The notes beneath the pieces were generated by a model. It had not been told where the DNA came from and did no database searches. It was given only the letters and a program-made list of their open reading frames with translations. Shown here in pieces: positions 27,370 to 35,478 of a stretch of DNA of 64,000 bases (positions within the stretch are counted from its first letter, which is position 1; each line of letters starts with the position of its first letter). Location: the NCBI RefSeq assembly GCF_023016005.1, contig NZ_JALKAZ010000001.1, positions 2,386,001-2,450,000 on the forward strand. The letters are read 5' to 3'. Origin of the DNA: Erythrobacter sp. F6033 (lineage in GTDB: Bacteria > Pseudomonadota > Alphaproteobacteria > Sphingomonadales > Sphingomonadaceae). Both the position numbers and the translations under genes were made by a program.

Positions 27370-30096
27370 TCAGAATCCGATGCTTACACCGACGCGTCCA
27401 GCTGTCTTGCCGCGTTTGTTGAAACCGGTGGCAACCCCGGCGTTGACCGCAACATTCTCGCTCACCAGCGCGCCGATATTGAACGAGCCCGCATGCGCGC
27501 CGTCATAGGTACCGATGTTGGCGCTGAGCGAGAAGCTTTGCTCGGGGAGGAAGGTTGTGCCTCCCATCGCTACGGCCACTGCGGTGGAACTGGCGATTTC
27601 TTCATTCATGATCGCAAGCTCACCTTCGACAAGGTCAAGCCGCCCCTCGACTGCGCCGACGCGGTTCGACAGTTGGTCGAATTGGGTCTGCGTGACCTGC
27701 GCGATCGAGGGAACCACCGCTGGACTTAGCTCGACGCTCCGCGAATAGGCCGAAGTCGCGACGCGACGCCTGCCTGCATCGATGTCTGCGTTCTCCGGCG
27801 GTGCGGGGATGTCCTGGTTCTCGTCAAGCATCGCAACTTGCGCGGGACGCTCCATCGTGGTGCGGGCTGCATCAGCCGTCATCACCCCTTCGCCCGGCAC
27901 GCCCGCAGGCCCACCATCAACCGAGGTTGGTGTGACCTGAGTCTCGGAAGAAGGCGACTGCGGTGCAATTGCGACATCTGGAGCCGACGGCTGAATGGAT
28001 GCAGCCGATGCAGACGCGTTAGAAGCCGCAGGGACGCTGATCTGTTGGCCAGCGGACGAAGATGTTGCGCCCGACATGTCGGCAAATCCCAGGTTCCCAT
28101 CACCATCAACTGTGACATAAAATAGCGAGCCCGATTGCGCAGCGTTGGAAGCCGATGTCGGCAGGCCCGGTATTGTAACAGTCACTGGGCCAGTGGCACC
28201 AAAGCCGCTGCCGTCCTGACCTAGCACGATCTGGTTGATGCGTGTGGTTGCGGCGCCAGCGCCCAGCGCAAAGGAAGCGGCGTGCGATGCTGCTGAACCC
28301 GTCCCGATGGCCGAGGAGAAGTCTGCTGCAGCATTGGCTCCGGACCCGAGCGCTAGAGATGATCCACCACCAGCGTTTGCAAACGAACCGAGCGCAGTTG
28401 AGTTGACACCGCTAGCACTGGAGATTGCTCCAAGCGCGTAGGCAAGCGGGCCAGTGGCCTTTGCATCCGGACCGATGGCTGTCGAGTAATCGCCAGTCGC
28501 TTCAGAACCCTCATCATCGGCATCAATCGGACCGTCCCCGCCAATCGCGATAGCGCCAATGCTGGAAGCAGTGGTGCGCCTGCCTATGGCGATTGAGCTC
28601 TCTTCATCTGCTCGGCTATTGGAGCCAAGGGCAATCGCGTTGTTGCCTAACGCAAAAGCTTCCTTGCCAAGGGCGGTGGATTCCACGCCTTCCCCCAAGG
28701 AGTTCCATCCGACCGCAGTGGCCCCGCTGCCCCTCGTTTCCGCGGACGCACCGACCGCCAAGGTGTTGCTGAACGCTGACGTGGCCAAGTGCCCGATCAC
28801 GACCGAATTCCCGCCCGCAGCATTAGCATCGGCGCCGATGGCTACGGCGCGGGCGCCCGTTGCCTGAGCCCCTGCGTAGTCGCTGTCTTGCCCGTCAGCT
28901 CCGATCGCAATCGCACCTATGTTGGTTGCATCGGAGGCGGCGCCAAGTGCGATCGACTGTTCCGCTAAAGCATCTGCAGACCAGCCCACAGCCGTAGCCT
29001 CGTTGCCTAATACAGCGCGCGCAGCGGCGCCGACAGCCGTCGTACGATCCCCTAAGGCGGAGGAGAATGTACCCAGCGAAGTGGCGGCCAAGCCTGGTGC
29101 GAGCGCATTGTAACCGAAGGCCGATGAGTCGCCCCCGGTCGCATCGGACAAGGCCCCAACGGCTGTTCCAAATCCGACGGCGGTTTCGGCGCGGTCCCCG
29201 ATGGCCACGCTGCGAACTCCAGCAGAAGTCGTATCGCTTCCAAGAGCGACCGAAGCGAGGCCGGTCGCCTGCGCGCCATCTGCGCCGGTATCACTGCCAT
29301 CGCCTCCTATGGCGATCGCTCCGTCCGCGGTGGCATCGCTCGAAGCGCCGAAGGCAAGCGAGTTGAGACTTGTCGCCGATGCCAGTTGACCAAGTGCCAA
29401 AGCTGATGTTCCTGTCGCGAAAGCATCGCTGCCAATCGCAAGCGCGCCCGTCGTGGCAGCCGCGTCCTGCCCGATTGCAACTGCACTCGCAGCCGCTTGT
29501 GCTCCCACAGTGCTGGCGTCACCATCGCCGCCTATCGCAATACCGCCGGCCCCAGTCGATGATGCTGCGTTGCCAATAGCCACGCCATTTGATTCAGAGG
29601 CGCCAGCGCTTGAACCCACAACCACTGCGGCCAATCCGCTCGAGAAAGAGTCGCTGCCAATCGCAATCGCACTATCGGCAGTGGATTGTGCACCGTTGCC
29701 GCCTGTGTCGGCTCCGTCGCCGCCGATTGCTATGCTGCCCTGCCCGGTAGCGTCGGCGGAGAATCCGATTGAAACCGAGTGTTCACCATTGGCATTTGCC
29801 GCGTAGCCCAGCGCCACAGCAGCGATCGATTTGGCATCGCTTTCGGCACCCAGCGCTGTTGTGAAATCCGCTTCGGCTTCGGCGTTGAAGCCGCAAGCGA
29901 GTCGTCCATTGCCATCGTTAGAATTCGCGTTTCCGTCGTCGTCGGTTCCCGCATCAACGACACCATTATTGTCGCGATCCAGCAGGCAGTCCTCCGCTTG
30001 CACTGGGGAGGATGTCAGCGCCGCGCCGCAGGTCAATGCGGCTGCTCCAACCAACAGTGAATGACGAAATTGATCGGGCTTTGTGACGCTACGCAT
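27370..30096 (-). CDS. Trimeric autotransporter adhesin (YadA/Hia type)
   Basis: 908 residues. The ATG at 30096 is chosen because CAGGAGG precedes it and a signal peptide follows at once (SLLVGAAALTCGAALTSSPVQA). Next come many ~14-residue head repeats of the YadA-head type (ALGYAANANGEHSVSIGFSA, SIAIGGDG), interspersed with GGDG blocks, to about residue 640. A low-complexity Ser/Pro/Ala linker follows, then a coiled-coil stalk (QFDQLSNRVGAVEGRLDLVE). The C-terminal ~75 residues are a YadA anchor strand set ending in GRVGVSIGF with a terminal Phe. It is a self-translocating trimeric surface adhesin. It is divergent to the paralog-2 LuxR regulator with 110 bp between starts. Confidence 0.92.
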   Translation of the reverse strand: MRSVTKPDQFRHSLLVGAAALTCGAALTSSPVQAEDCLLDRDNNGVVDAGTDDDGNANSNDGNGRLACGFNAEAEADFTTALGAESDAKSIAAVALGYAANANGEHSVSIGFSADATGQGSIAIGGDGADTGGNGAQSTADSAIAIGSDSFSSGLAAVVVGSSAGASESNGVAIGNAASSTGAGGIAIGGDGDASTVGAQAAASAVAIGQDAAATTGALAIGSDAFATGTSALALGQLASATSLNSLAFGASSDATADGAIAIGGDGSDTGADGAQATGLASVALGSDTTSAGVRSVAIGDRAETAVGFGTAVGALSDATGGDSSAFGYNALAPGLAATSLGTFSSALGDRTTAVGAAARAVLGNEATAVGWSADALAEQSIALGAASDATNIGAIAIGADGQDSDYAGAQATGARAVAIGADANAAGGNSVVIGHLATSAFSNTLAVGASAETRGSGATAVGWNSLGEGVESTALGKEAFALGNNAIALGSNSRADEESSIAIGRRTTASSIGAIAIGGDGPIDADDEGSEATGDYSTAIGPDAKATGPLAYALGAISSASGVNSTALGSFANAGGGSSLALGSGANAAADFSSAIGTGSAASHAASFALGAGAATTRINQIVLGQDGSGFGATGPVTVTIPGLPTSASNAAQSGSLFYVTVDGDGNLGFADMSGATSSSAGQQISVPAASNASASAASIQPSAPDVAIAPQSPSSETQVTPTSVDGGPAGVPGEGVMTADAARTTMERPAQVAMLDENQDIPAPPENADIDAGRRRVATSAYSRSVELSPAVVPSIAQVTQTQFDQLSNRVGAVEGRLDLVEGELAIMNEEIASSTAVAVAMGGTTFLPEQSFSLSANIGTYDGAHAGSFNIGALVSENVAVNAGVATGFNKRGKTAGRVGVSIGF

Positions 30097-30153
30097 GCTT
30101 TTTCCTCCTGGCGTTCTTTCGGAAGGATGGATGGCGAGAGCCGCGTTTTCTGT

Positions 30154-30173
30154 CATATCCCAGCTGGGGTATG
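30154..30173. promoter_or_regulatory. 20-bp near-perfect palindrome between adhesin and LuxR-hydrolase gene
   Basis: The two 10-nt halves, CATATCCCAG and CTGGGGTATG, are reverse complements at 9 of 10 positions. The site lies in the divergent region, 58 bp from the autotransporter start and 33 bp from the regulator start. LuxR-family proteins bind dimeric sites of about this size, so it is a candidate operator for the adjacent regulator (inference). Confidence 0.5.
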
Positions 30174-30206
30174 CGGGGCTTTGCATGGTGCTATATCTCG
30201 CAAGCG

Positions 30207-31946
30207 ATGGCTGACACCGAACGCGAACTCGATCTTGAAATCGTCTCGGCCTCCTGGCGTTCGCTCAGCGACGTCGAGGCTTACGATTCGATGATGAATG
30301 CTTGGGAGCGCAAGTTTTCAGCGACGCGCAATGAGCCTCGCGTTCCGATGATCGATGGCGTGCTTAGACGCCAGCTCGCCTCAATCGAAGAGCTCTTGCT
30401 CGAAGATCGGGCGGCAGTTCGGATTGAGGACCCTCTCGAGGCCGCAGTCTCACAAACTCCCGCACCGGCAATGGTTCTCTCTCCTGATGGCCTTGTCACC
30501 GCACTCAATGAAGGCGCATCAGAATACTTCGGGATACAGCACGGCCTTAGAGCTGGGACTGACTGGGTTCGCGATGATTCATTGGCCGATTTCCGCGCGG
30601 TCCGCGAGAGCGGACTGGGGAAAGGCAATGTCGATTACGCAATTATCCGAACAATCGTAGGCGACAGTGAAGGTTCGCTGGCCGAAGTCTATCAGCTCAA
30701 ATCCTCAGAGGCCGTGTCACCCTTTACCGTGGTACGCTCCTTAGAGCTCGAATGGCTGCCGGGGGTGACGAAGGCGCTCAAAAAGGTCTTTGCGTTCACT
30801 CAGGCCGAAGCGGATATAAGCCGCCTGCTGTTCGTCCATCGGGATTTGCGGTCGGTCGCTGATCAGCGAGGAGTAACCCTTGAGACTTTGCGCACGCAGG
30901 TGAAACGCATTCTGGGCAAGGCAGAGGTCCATTCCAAAGCTGAGCTAATCCGGCTGTTCGCGTTGCTGTGCGCGCGCGCCGCCTTTCAACAGGAGCGCAC
31001 CGATCTTACCTGGTCAGATCCGCTCGGTCGTGAGAAGCTGCTCACGCGGCGCGATGGCCGCAAACTTGCGTATAGCTGGATGGGGGCAGAAAACGGACGC
31101 CCGATATTGTTCGTTGCGGGTCAAACATCGTTTTCGTTCCTGCCCGAGGCCATGTGCCGCGAGCTTGAGGAGCGCGAGATAAAGCTCATCTCGCCCTCGC
31201 TTCCAGGGCATGGCAACACTGATCCGGTTACGCATCATGACCAGCTTGTCGATGGATGCGACGCAATCGAAGAATTGTGCGAAGCGCTGAATCTGAACTC
31301 GATTCCGGCGATCACTAGCCGCGGTGGGCAATTCTATCTGATCTATCTCGCGCTGACACGGCCCGACCTGGTGTCCTCACTACTATGTGTAAGTCTTCCG
31401 TGGAGCATATCGCCAAATCGTCGGGAAAGCCTTCCGTGGATGCAGCACACCTTCTTCAAGCTTGCGCTGGAAGCGCCCGCTGCATTCGATGTCGTCTGCA
31501 GGTTAGGATACCGGATGGTCAAGCAGCGCGGACCCGACTTCTACCTGACACGTGGTTACAACGATTCCGGCGTGGATGGCGAGACGATTGCACATCCCGA
31601 GATCAAGCCGCTTTTGCGCGCCGCAATCCGGCATGTTGTCGCGCAGGGCTATATGGCGTTCAAACGCGAGCAGGAAATGTGCGCAAAAAGTCCGATTTCG
31701 GAATGGGTGAGCAAGCTTCAGGTTCCGATCCACTGGCTCGTGCCAGGGCAAATCGGATCAATTGATGATAGCGACCTTGCTCATATCCGTGGGCTCAATT
31801 CGTTGATTTCGGTCGAGGTTGTTCCGGGCGCTGGTGAGCTGCTGCCGTATCAGTTGCCAGAGCTGTTTGTCGAGCGCGTCAGCGAGATGGTGAACGAAGA
31901 CCCAGCAAGCACGCTCGCGATGCACGATCCAACCCGCCGCAGTTGA
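30207..31946 (+). CDS. LuxR-type regulator with C-terminal alpha/beta-hydrolase-like domain (paralog 2)
   Basis: 579 residues from the ATG at 30207 (an in-frame ATG lies 36 bp upstream; neither has a strong ribosome site). Same order as the protein at 21028-22743: a PAS-like part at ~80-180 (PAPAMVLSPDGLVTALNEGA), a LuxR HTH at ~196-250 (FTQAEADISRLLFVHRDLRS, then LRTQVKRILGKAEV), then an alpha/beta-hydrolase fold (LPGHGNTDP). Here the elbow keeps a serine (ITSRGGQF), but the catalytic-histidine region reads GAGELLPYQ, with Glu where GH is usual, so hydrolysis is doubtful. It likely regulates the divergent autotransporter. It could be a quorum- or metabolite-sensing regulator; no ligand can be named. 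Confidence 0.83.
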   Translation: MADTERELDLEIVSASWRSLSDVEAYDSMMNAWERKFSATRNEPRVPMIDGVLRRQLASIEELLLEDRAAVRIEDPLEAAVSQTPAPAMVLSPDGLVTALNEGASEYFGIQHGLRAGTDWVRDDSLADFRAVRESGLGKGNVDYAIIRTIVGDSEGSLAEVYQLKSSEAVSPFTVVRSLELEWLPGVTKALKKVFAFTQAEADISRLLFVHRDLRSVADQRGVTLETLRTQVKRILGKAEVHSKAELIRLFALLCARAAFQQERTDLTWSDPLGREKLLTRRDGRKLAYSWMGAENGRPILFVAGQTSFSFLPEAMCRELEEREIKLISPSLPGHGNTDPVTHHDQLVDGCDAIEELCEALNLNSIPAITSRGGQFYLIYLALTRPDLVSSLLCVSLPWSISPNRRESLPWMQHTFFKLALEAPAAFDVVCRLGYRMVKQRGPDFYLTRGYNDSGVDGETIAHPEIKPLLRAAIRHVVAQGYMAFKREQEMCAKSPISEWVSKLQVPIHWLVPGQIGSIDDSDLAHIRGLNSLISVEVVPGAGELLPYQLPELFVERVSEMVNEDPASTLAMHDPTRRS

Positions 31947-32039
31947 ACGAACCACTGTCGTCTATCTGCTAGGAAGCCTCCGAACCGAAGAGCAATTGCT
32001 TCAACCTAGGCGTGCACACTGGCACGTGCTCTAACGTCG

Positions 32040-32390
32040 CGAATGGTCGACCTCGGAGTTCGAGGCACACAAACAAGCTGTCACGCGCTTCTGCAGCGAT
32101 TTCAAGTTGAACCGACCTCCCGATCTTGCGCTACGTGATTGCTGCACGCTTTCGAATATCAGAACCGCTGACTAAGTCGCCAATCTTCAGCTCGACGAGG
32201 TTGCACCCTCTTAGTTTGCTGTCGATCGTCAGATCGAAGAACCGACGATCTCGAATAGGTCATTCACGAACGAGGAAGAAACGGACGGCCCAAATTTGAT
32301 CCTGATTTAGTGGCCGCTTGGGACGACCTTTGCTCCGAAGCTCCAAGGCACTCGGCTATGAGCAGCAGGGTCAAAGTGTGAGTGAGTCAA
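32040..32390 (-). pseudogene. Decayed inverted copy of the small tyrosine recombinase
   Basis: Read on the minus strand from 32390, this matches the gene at 34129-34761: THSHFDPAAHSRVPWSFGAK against TYSHFDPAAQNRVPWNFGAK, then IWAVRFFLVRE, DSKLRGCNLVELKIGDLVSG and RKIGRSVQLEIAA. It has a one-base loss after PSGH, a TGA within the RE-PIRDR block and a TAG in the RAAIT-RK block. Similarity fades below 32040, before the catalytic HxxR, H and Y. The upstream region to about 32490 also matches the inverse of 34020-34128. Confidence 0.8.
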
Positions 32391-32470
32391 TATCATTCTA
32401 CCAGGCAGGAATGACCGCAAGGGATGTCCGCTTTCAGCAGCTAAATCTGGGATGGCTAAGTCTCGGATTG

Positions 32471-32530
32471 GGGCGCAAATCGGACATCGCACAAAATACC
32501 GCGCACCGCTTGCTTCCTATATGCTTCCAG
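32471..32530 (+). repeat. 60-nt element-end repeat, copy B, with paired TGCTTCC heptamers
   Basis: Ungapped match to 15257-15316 at 54 of 60 positions, ending in TGCTTCC-TATA-TGCTTCC (32511-32528). It sits immediately left of a strong hairpin and the tRNA fragment. Confidence 0.7.
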
Positions 32531-32536
32531 CTCAAA

Positions 32537-32576
32537 TTCAAAAAGGCCCCGCTGGTAACAGCGAGGCCTTTTTGAA
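32537..32576 (-). terminator. Strong bidirectional terminator hairpin next to the tRNA fragment
   Basis: TTCAAAAAGGCC pairs perfectly with GGCCTTTTTGAA (12 bp). After one C-A mismatch, CGCTG pairs with CAGCG around a GTAA loop. A-runs and T-runs on both sides make it usable from either strand. On the minus strand it lies 18 bp after the CCA end of the tRNA fragment, where the original tRNA gene's terminator would be expected. Confidence 0.8.
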
Positions 32577-32593
32577 TGAATTCAATGCGACGG

Positions 32594-32638
32594 TGGTTGC
32601 GGGAGTTGGATTTGAACCAACGACCTTCAGGTTATGAG
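32594..32638 (-). other. tRNA (CAT anticodon) 3' fragment, probable attachment site of the integrase
   Basis: On the minus strand this reads from an anticodon loop CTCATAA through the anticodon 3' stem CCTGA, a complete T-arm (GTTGG, TTCAAAT, CCAAC), the acceptor strand TCCCGCA and a final ACCA. The sequence 5' of the loop cannot form the other stem strands (GATAGCC stands where TCAGG is needed), so only the 3' part is present. Tyrosine integrases commonly recombine in anticodon loops and leave such displaced 3' fragments. The intact integrase begins 192 bp away. Best match is elongator tRNA-Met, or a CAT-anticodon tRNA-Ile. Confidence 0.75.
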
Positions 32639-32770
32639 GGCTATCCCCTGCGTCTACGCCTGAACGCGCAGGCCTACTCTTAATCCCTTATTTTCAGCGT
32701 GTTACGTTGACTGTGAGCGCGACTTGCGACTGTGTGTCTACGCACGGTTTCGCTACGGTTCGCTCCTGCC

Positions 32771-32788
32771 TGCTTCCTATTTGCTTCC
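32771..32788 (+). repeat. Paired TGCTTCC heptamers upstream of the intact integrase
   Basis: TGCTTCC-TATT-TGCTTCC, 42 bp before the integrase ATG. This is the third occurrence of the pair seen at 15297-15314 and 32511-32528. Candidate arm-type or regulatory sites (inference). Confidence 0.55.
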
Positions 32789-32829
32789 GGATCGGACCTC
32801 GAAATCGGCACTGGTAACAGGAGGTCAAA

Positions 32830-33993
32830 ATGGCAAAACTTACGAAGCGTCAAATCGATGCGCTTGAACCAACCGAGAAGGACTACTTCGTCTGGGACAC
32901 TGAGCTCTCGGGGCTAGGTATCCGTGTCTTTCCAACTGGACGCAAGCAATTCGTCTTGCAGTATCGATACGGAAAGATCTCACGAAGAATGAGCCTTGGT
33001 CGGTTCGGCGCAGTAACACCTGACCAGGCGCGCGGATTGGCGTTGGAAGCCTTGGTGAAGATCAGACAAGATGTAGATCCGCAGCGTGAAAAGCAGGAGC
33101 GCAGGCAAGCTGTGACCGTCCACGAGCTCGCCCTGCGGTTCGATGAAGAACATATTGCAGTTCGACTGAAAGCAAGCACAGCGAAGGAATATCGGCGCAA
33201 CTTAGACTTGTTCATTCTCCCGGCAATCGGGCGCCTTCGCGTGATCGATGTGACGCGTGCAGACATAGCCAAGTATCATCACGACTGGCGTCACCGGCCC
33301 TACCAAGCAAACCGGAACATCGAGATCATCTCTAAAATGTTCAACCTCGCTGAGCTTTGGGGCCTTCGGCCTGATGGAACCAATCCGCGCAAACACATCA
33401 AGAAGTATCCAGAAAAGAAACGCGAGCGCTACTTCTCAGCAGCAGAGCTGCAAGCCATTGGTCGGGTGCTTGGAGAGATGGAAGAGGAGCGGATCGAGCT
33501 GCCGTCAGCGATTGCCGCCGTCCGCCTTTTGCTCTTCACAGGCTGTCGGCTAGGCGAAATCTTGACGCTTCGGTGGGAGCACGTGGATATGGCAGAGCAT
33601 GCCTTACGCTTACCGGACTCTAAGACTGGGGCGAAAGTCGTTCATCTTGGATCAGCGGCACTCGACGTCCTGCAGTCCATTGAGAGACTTGAGAACAACG
33701 AGTTCGTTATCGCTGGTCGCAACCCTGGTGCCCATCTTACGGATCTCCAGCCGTTCTGGCAGCGACTACGGGGTCGTGCGGGGCTCAAGAATGCCCGTAT
33801 CCATGACCTTCGCCACACATTCGCATCGGTCGCGGTGAGTAACGGTCAAAGCCTGCAAATGATCGGCAAGCTTCTTGGGCACACCCAAGTCCAGACAACA
33901 GCACGCTACGCGCATCTTGCCAACCAGCCAGTCTTGCAGGCTGCAAATGATGTGTCGGCAATTATCAATGAACAACTGAAAAAGCAGGTTTAG
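32830..33993 (+). CDS. Tyrosine-type site-specific integrase (P4/DUF4102-like)
   Basis: 387 residues, with ACAGGAGG before the ATG. The N-terminus is an arm-binding domain (DALEPTEKDYFVWDTELSGL), the middle a SAM-like core-binding domain (KASTAKEYRRNLDLFILPAI), and the C-terminus the catalytic domain. The catalytic set is visible: R in FTGCRLGE, HDLR, the H in GHTQ, and Y in TARYAHL. It is complete and probably active. It points away from the tRNA fragment at 32594-32638, typical for an integrase at an element end. A decayed relative lies at 15356-16051. Confidence 0.95.
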   Translation: MAKLTKRQIDALEPTEKDYFVWDTELSGLGIRVFPTGRKQFVLQYRYGKISRRMSLGRFGAVTPDQARGLALEALVKIRQDVDPQREKQERRQAVTVHELALRFDEEHIAVRLKASTAKEYRRNLDLFILPAIGRLRVIDVTRADIAKYHHDWRHRPYQANRNIEIISKMFNLAELWGLRPDGTNPRKHIKKYPEKKRERYFSAAELQAIGRVLGEMEEERIELPSAIAAVRLLLFTGCRLGEILTLRWEHVDMAEHALRLPDSKTGAKVVHLGSAALDVLQSIERLENNEFVIAGRNPGAHLTDLQPFWQRLRGRAGLKNARIHDLRHTFASVAVSNGQSLQMIGKLLGHTQVQTTARYAHLANQPVLQAANDVSAIINEQLKKQV

Positions 33994-34128
33994 AGCCCAT
34001 TGGTCCCTATTCTCTTCCGAGACCGCTGGGCCGTCCGCTTTGCGCCCCAGTTTAAGACGTAGCCATTCCAAATCTTAGTTCCCGAAAGCGGACATTCTCT
34101 GAGGCCATTCCGGCCAAGGAGAATAACA

Positions 34129-34761
34129 ATGACCTACTCACACTTCGATCCCGCTGCGCAGAACAGGGTGCCATGGAACTTTGGAGCGAAGATAGGCCCC
34201 AAACGGCCCTTCAATCAAAAACAGATTTGGGCCATCCGTTTCTTCCTAGATCGGGAGGAGCGCATTCGAGATCGCGCGCTGTTTGACTTGGCTATCGATA
34301 GCAAGCTGCGAGGCTGTGATCTGGTTGAGCTGAAAATCGGCGACTTGGTAAGTGGGCCAGAGATCAGAACGCGAGCAACAATTAGCCAGCGCAAGACAGG
34401 TCGGCCAGTTCAGTTTGAGATTGCGTCAGACGCGCGTGCAAGCCTGTTCGCCTGGCTGGAGCTTAGAGGAGGTGACGTCGAGGACTTCGTCTTCCCGAGC
34501 CGAGTTGATCAAACCCGTCACTTGAGCACACGACAATACGCTCGGCTTGTCGATGAGTGGGTTGAGGCGATTGGCCTACGACCCGAAGAATACGGGACAC
34601 ATTCGCTTCGCCGAACCAAGGCTTCAATCATCTACAAAGCCACAGGCAACGTCCGGGCAATCCAAATTCTCCTCGGTCATTCCAAGATCGAGAATACGGT
34701 TCGATACTTAGGCGTCGACATAGAAGACGCTCTGACGCTTGCGGAAAAAACAGAGATCTGA
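34129..34761 (+). CDS. Short tyrosine recombinase (catalytic domain only)
   Basis: 210 residues, with AAGGAGAA before the ATG. It has an R in DSKLRGCDL, HSLRRTKAS, GHSKIENTVRY, so R, HxxR, H and Y are all present. It lacks a long arm/core-binding region, which is usual for this class of short integrase-like proteins in Proteobacteria. It is 135 bp after the larger integrase and has a decayed inverted copy at 32040-32390. Its target is unknown. Confidence 0.88.
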   Translation: MTYSHFDPAAQNRVPWNFGAKIGPKRPFNQKQIWAIRFFLDREERIRDRALFDLAIDSKLRGCDLVELKIGDLVSGPEIRTRATISQRKTGRPVQFEIASDARASLFAWLELRGGDVEDFVFPSRVDQTRHLSTRQYARLVDEWVEAIGLRPEEYGTHSLRRTKASIIYKATGNVRAIQILLGHSKIENTVRYLGVDIEDALTLAEKTEI

Positions 34762-34777
34762 CCGAATGGTGGGCGCC

Positions 34778-34888
34778 AGCTTCGAGCGGGCTGGCGTCCA
34801 CTCCTGGGAGGGAATGCGACCCGCAGAGATTGCCTGTCACCTAGAGATAGGAAGGGCCAGCGTCGACCGGTACATCGATGGAGTATAG
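34778..34888 (+). pseudogene. Fragment of a serine resolvase/invertase C-terminal HTH
   Basis: One frame reads SFERAGVHSWEGM then RPAEIACHLEIGRASVDRYI, closely matching the end of Tn3-type resolvases (EGM-PAEIARHLGIGRASVYR). No catalytic domain precedes it; the open part starts just after the recombinase stop. It is a remnant of another mobile element. Confidence 0.6.
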
Positions 34889-34989
34889 AGCGATGTTGGA
34901 ATCCGTTAAGGGTTGTTTCGTTTATTTCGTCTATTGCACTTATTTCGACTGTGAGTTATATAGACCCAAACACCGTGAGGAGAACTGCC

Positions 34990-35475
34990 ATGGCAGCATT
35001 AGCTGTAGACATGAGTGAACTGGACCAGCCTAGCGCCGAAGACATTGACGCTGCGCGTGTGGCTGCTCGCGCATTTTCCAAGCTGGATCAAAGTAAGGCG
35101 ATTAGTTTCAAGCCTGAATCGGAGGACATTACCGAACCAATCACAATTCCTGCCAACATATTTCGAACCATCATCACGATGCTGGTCGAGATGGGTAATG
35201 GTAATGCAGTTGCGGTGGTGCCGGTGAGCGCTGAGCTTACGACACAACAGGCAGCAGACCTATTGAATGTCTCTCGCCCACACTTGGTGAAGCTCCTGAA
35301 GGAAGAGCAACTGCCATACCGAATGGTTGGCACGCACAGAAAACTGCTCGGCAAAGATGTTCTGAATTATCGGGACAAGATTGTGGCAGAGCGGCGCGCG
35401 GCTCTCACGAAGATGGCCGAGTTGGACGAAGAACTAGGCCTCATAGACGACGAACGCGTCGGGGAAGAGAGCTGA
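34990..35475 (+). CDS. Antitoxin-like HTH protein paired with a PIN toxin
   Basis: 161 residues. The ATG at 34990 follows GAGGAGAA and is preferred to a GTG at 34951. The C-terminal half carries an excisionase/MerR-like HTH (LTTQQAADLLNVSRPHLVKL, then PYRMVGTHRKLL). This layout is typical of antitoxins encoded just upstream of COG1569-like PIN proteins. The PIN gene starts 4 bp after its stop. It probably neutralises the toxin and represses their promoter; AT-rich DNA with TTATTTCG repeats lies upstream. Confidence 0.82.
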   Translation: MAALAVDMSELDQPSAEDIDAARVAARAFSKLDQSKAISFKPESEDITEPITIPANIFRTIITMLVEMGNGNAVAVVPVSAELTTQQAADLLNVSRPHLVKLLKEEQLPYRMVGTHRKLLGKDVLNYRDKIVAERRAALTKMAELDEELGLIDDERVGEES

Positions 35476-35478
35476 CCG

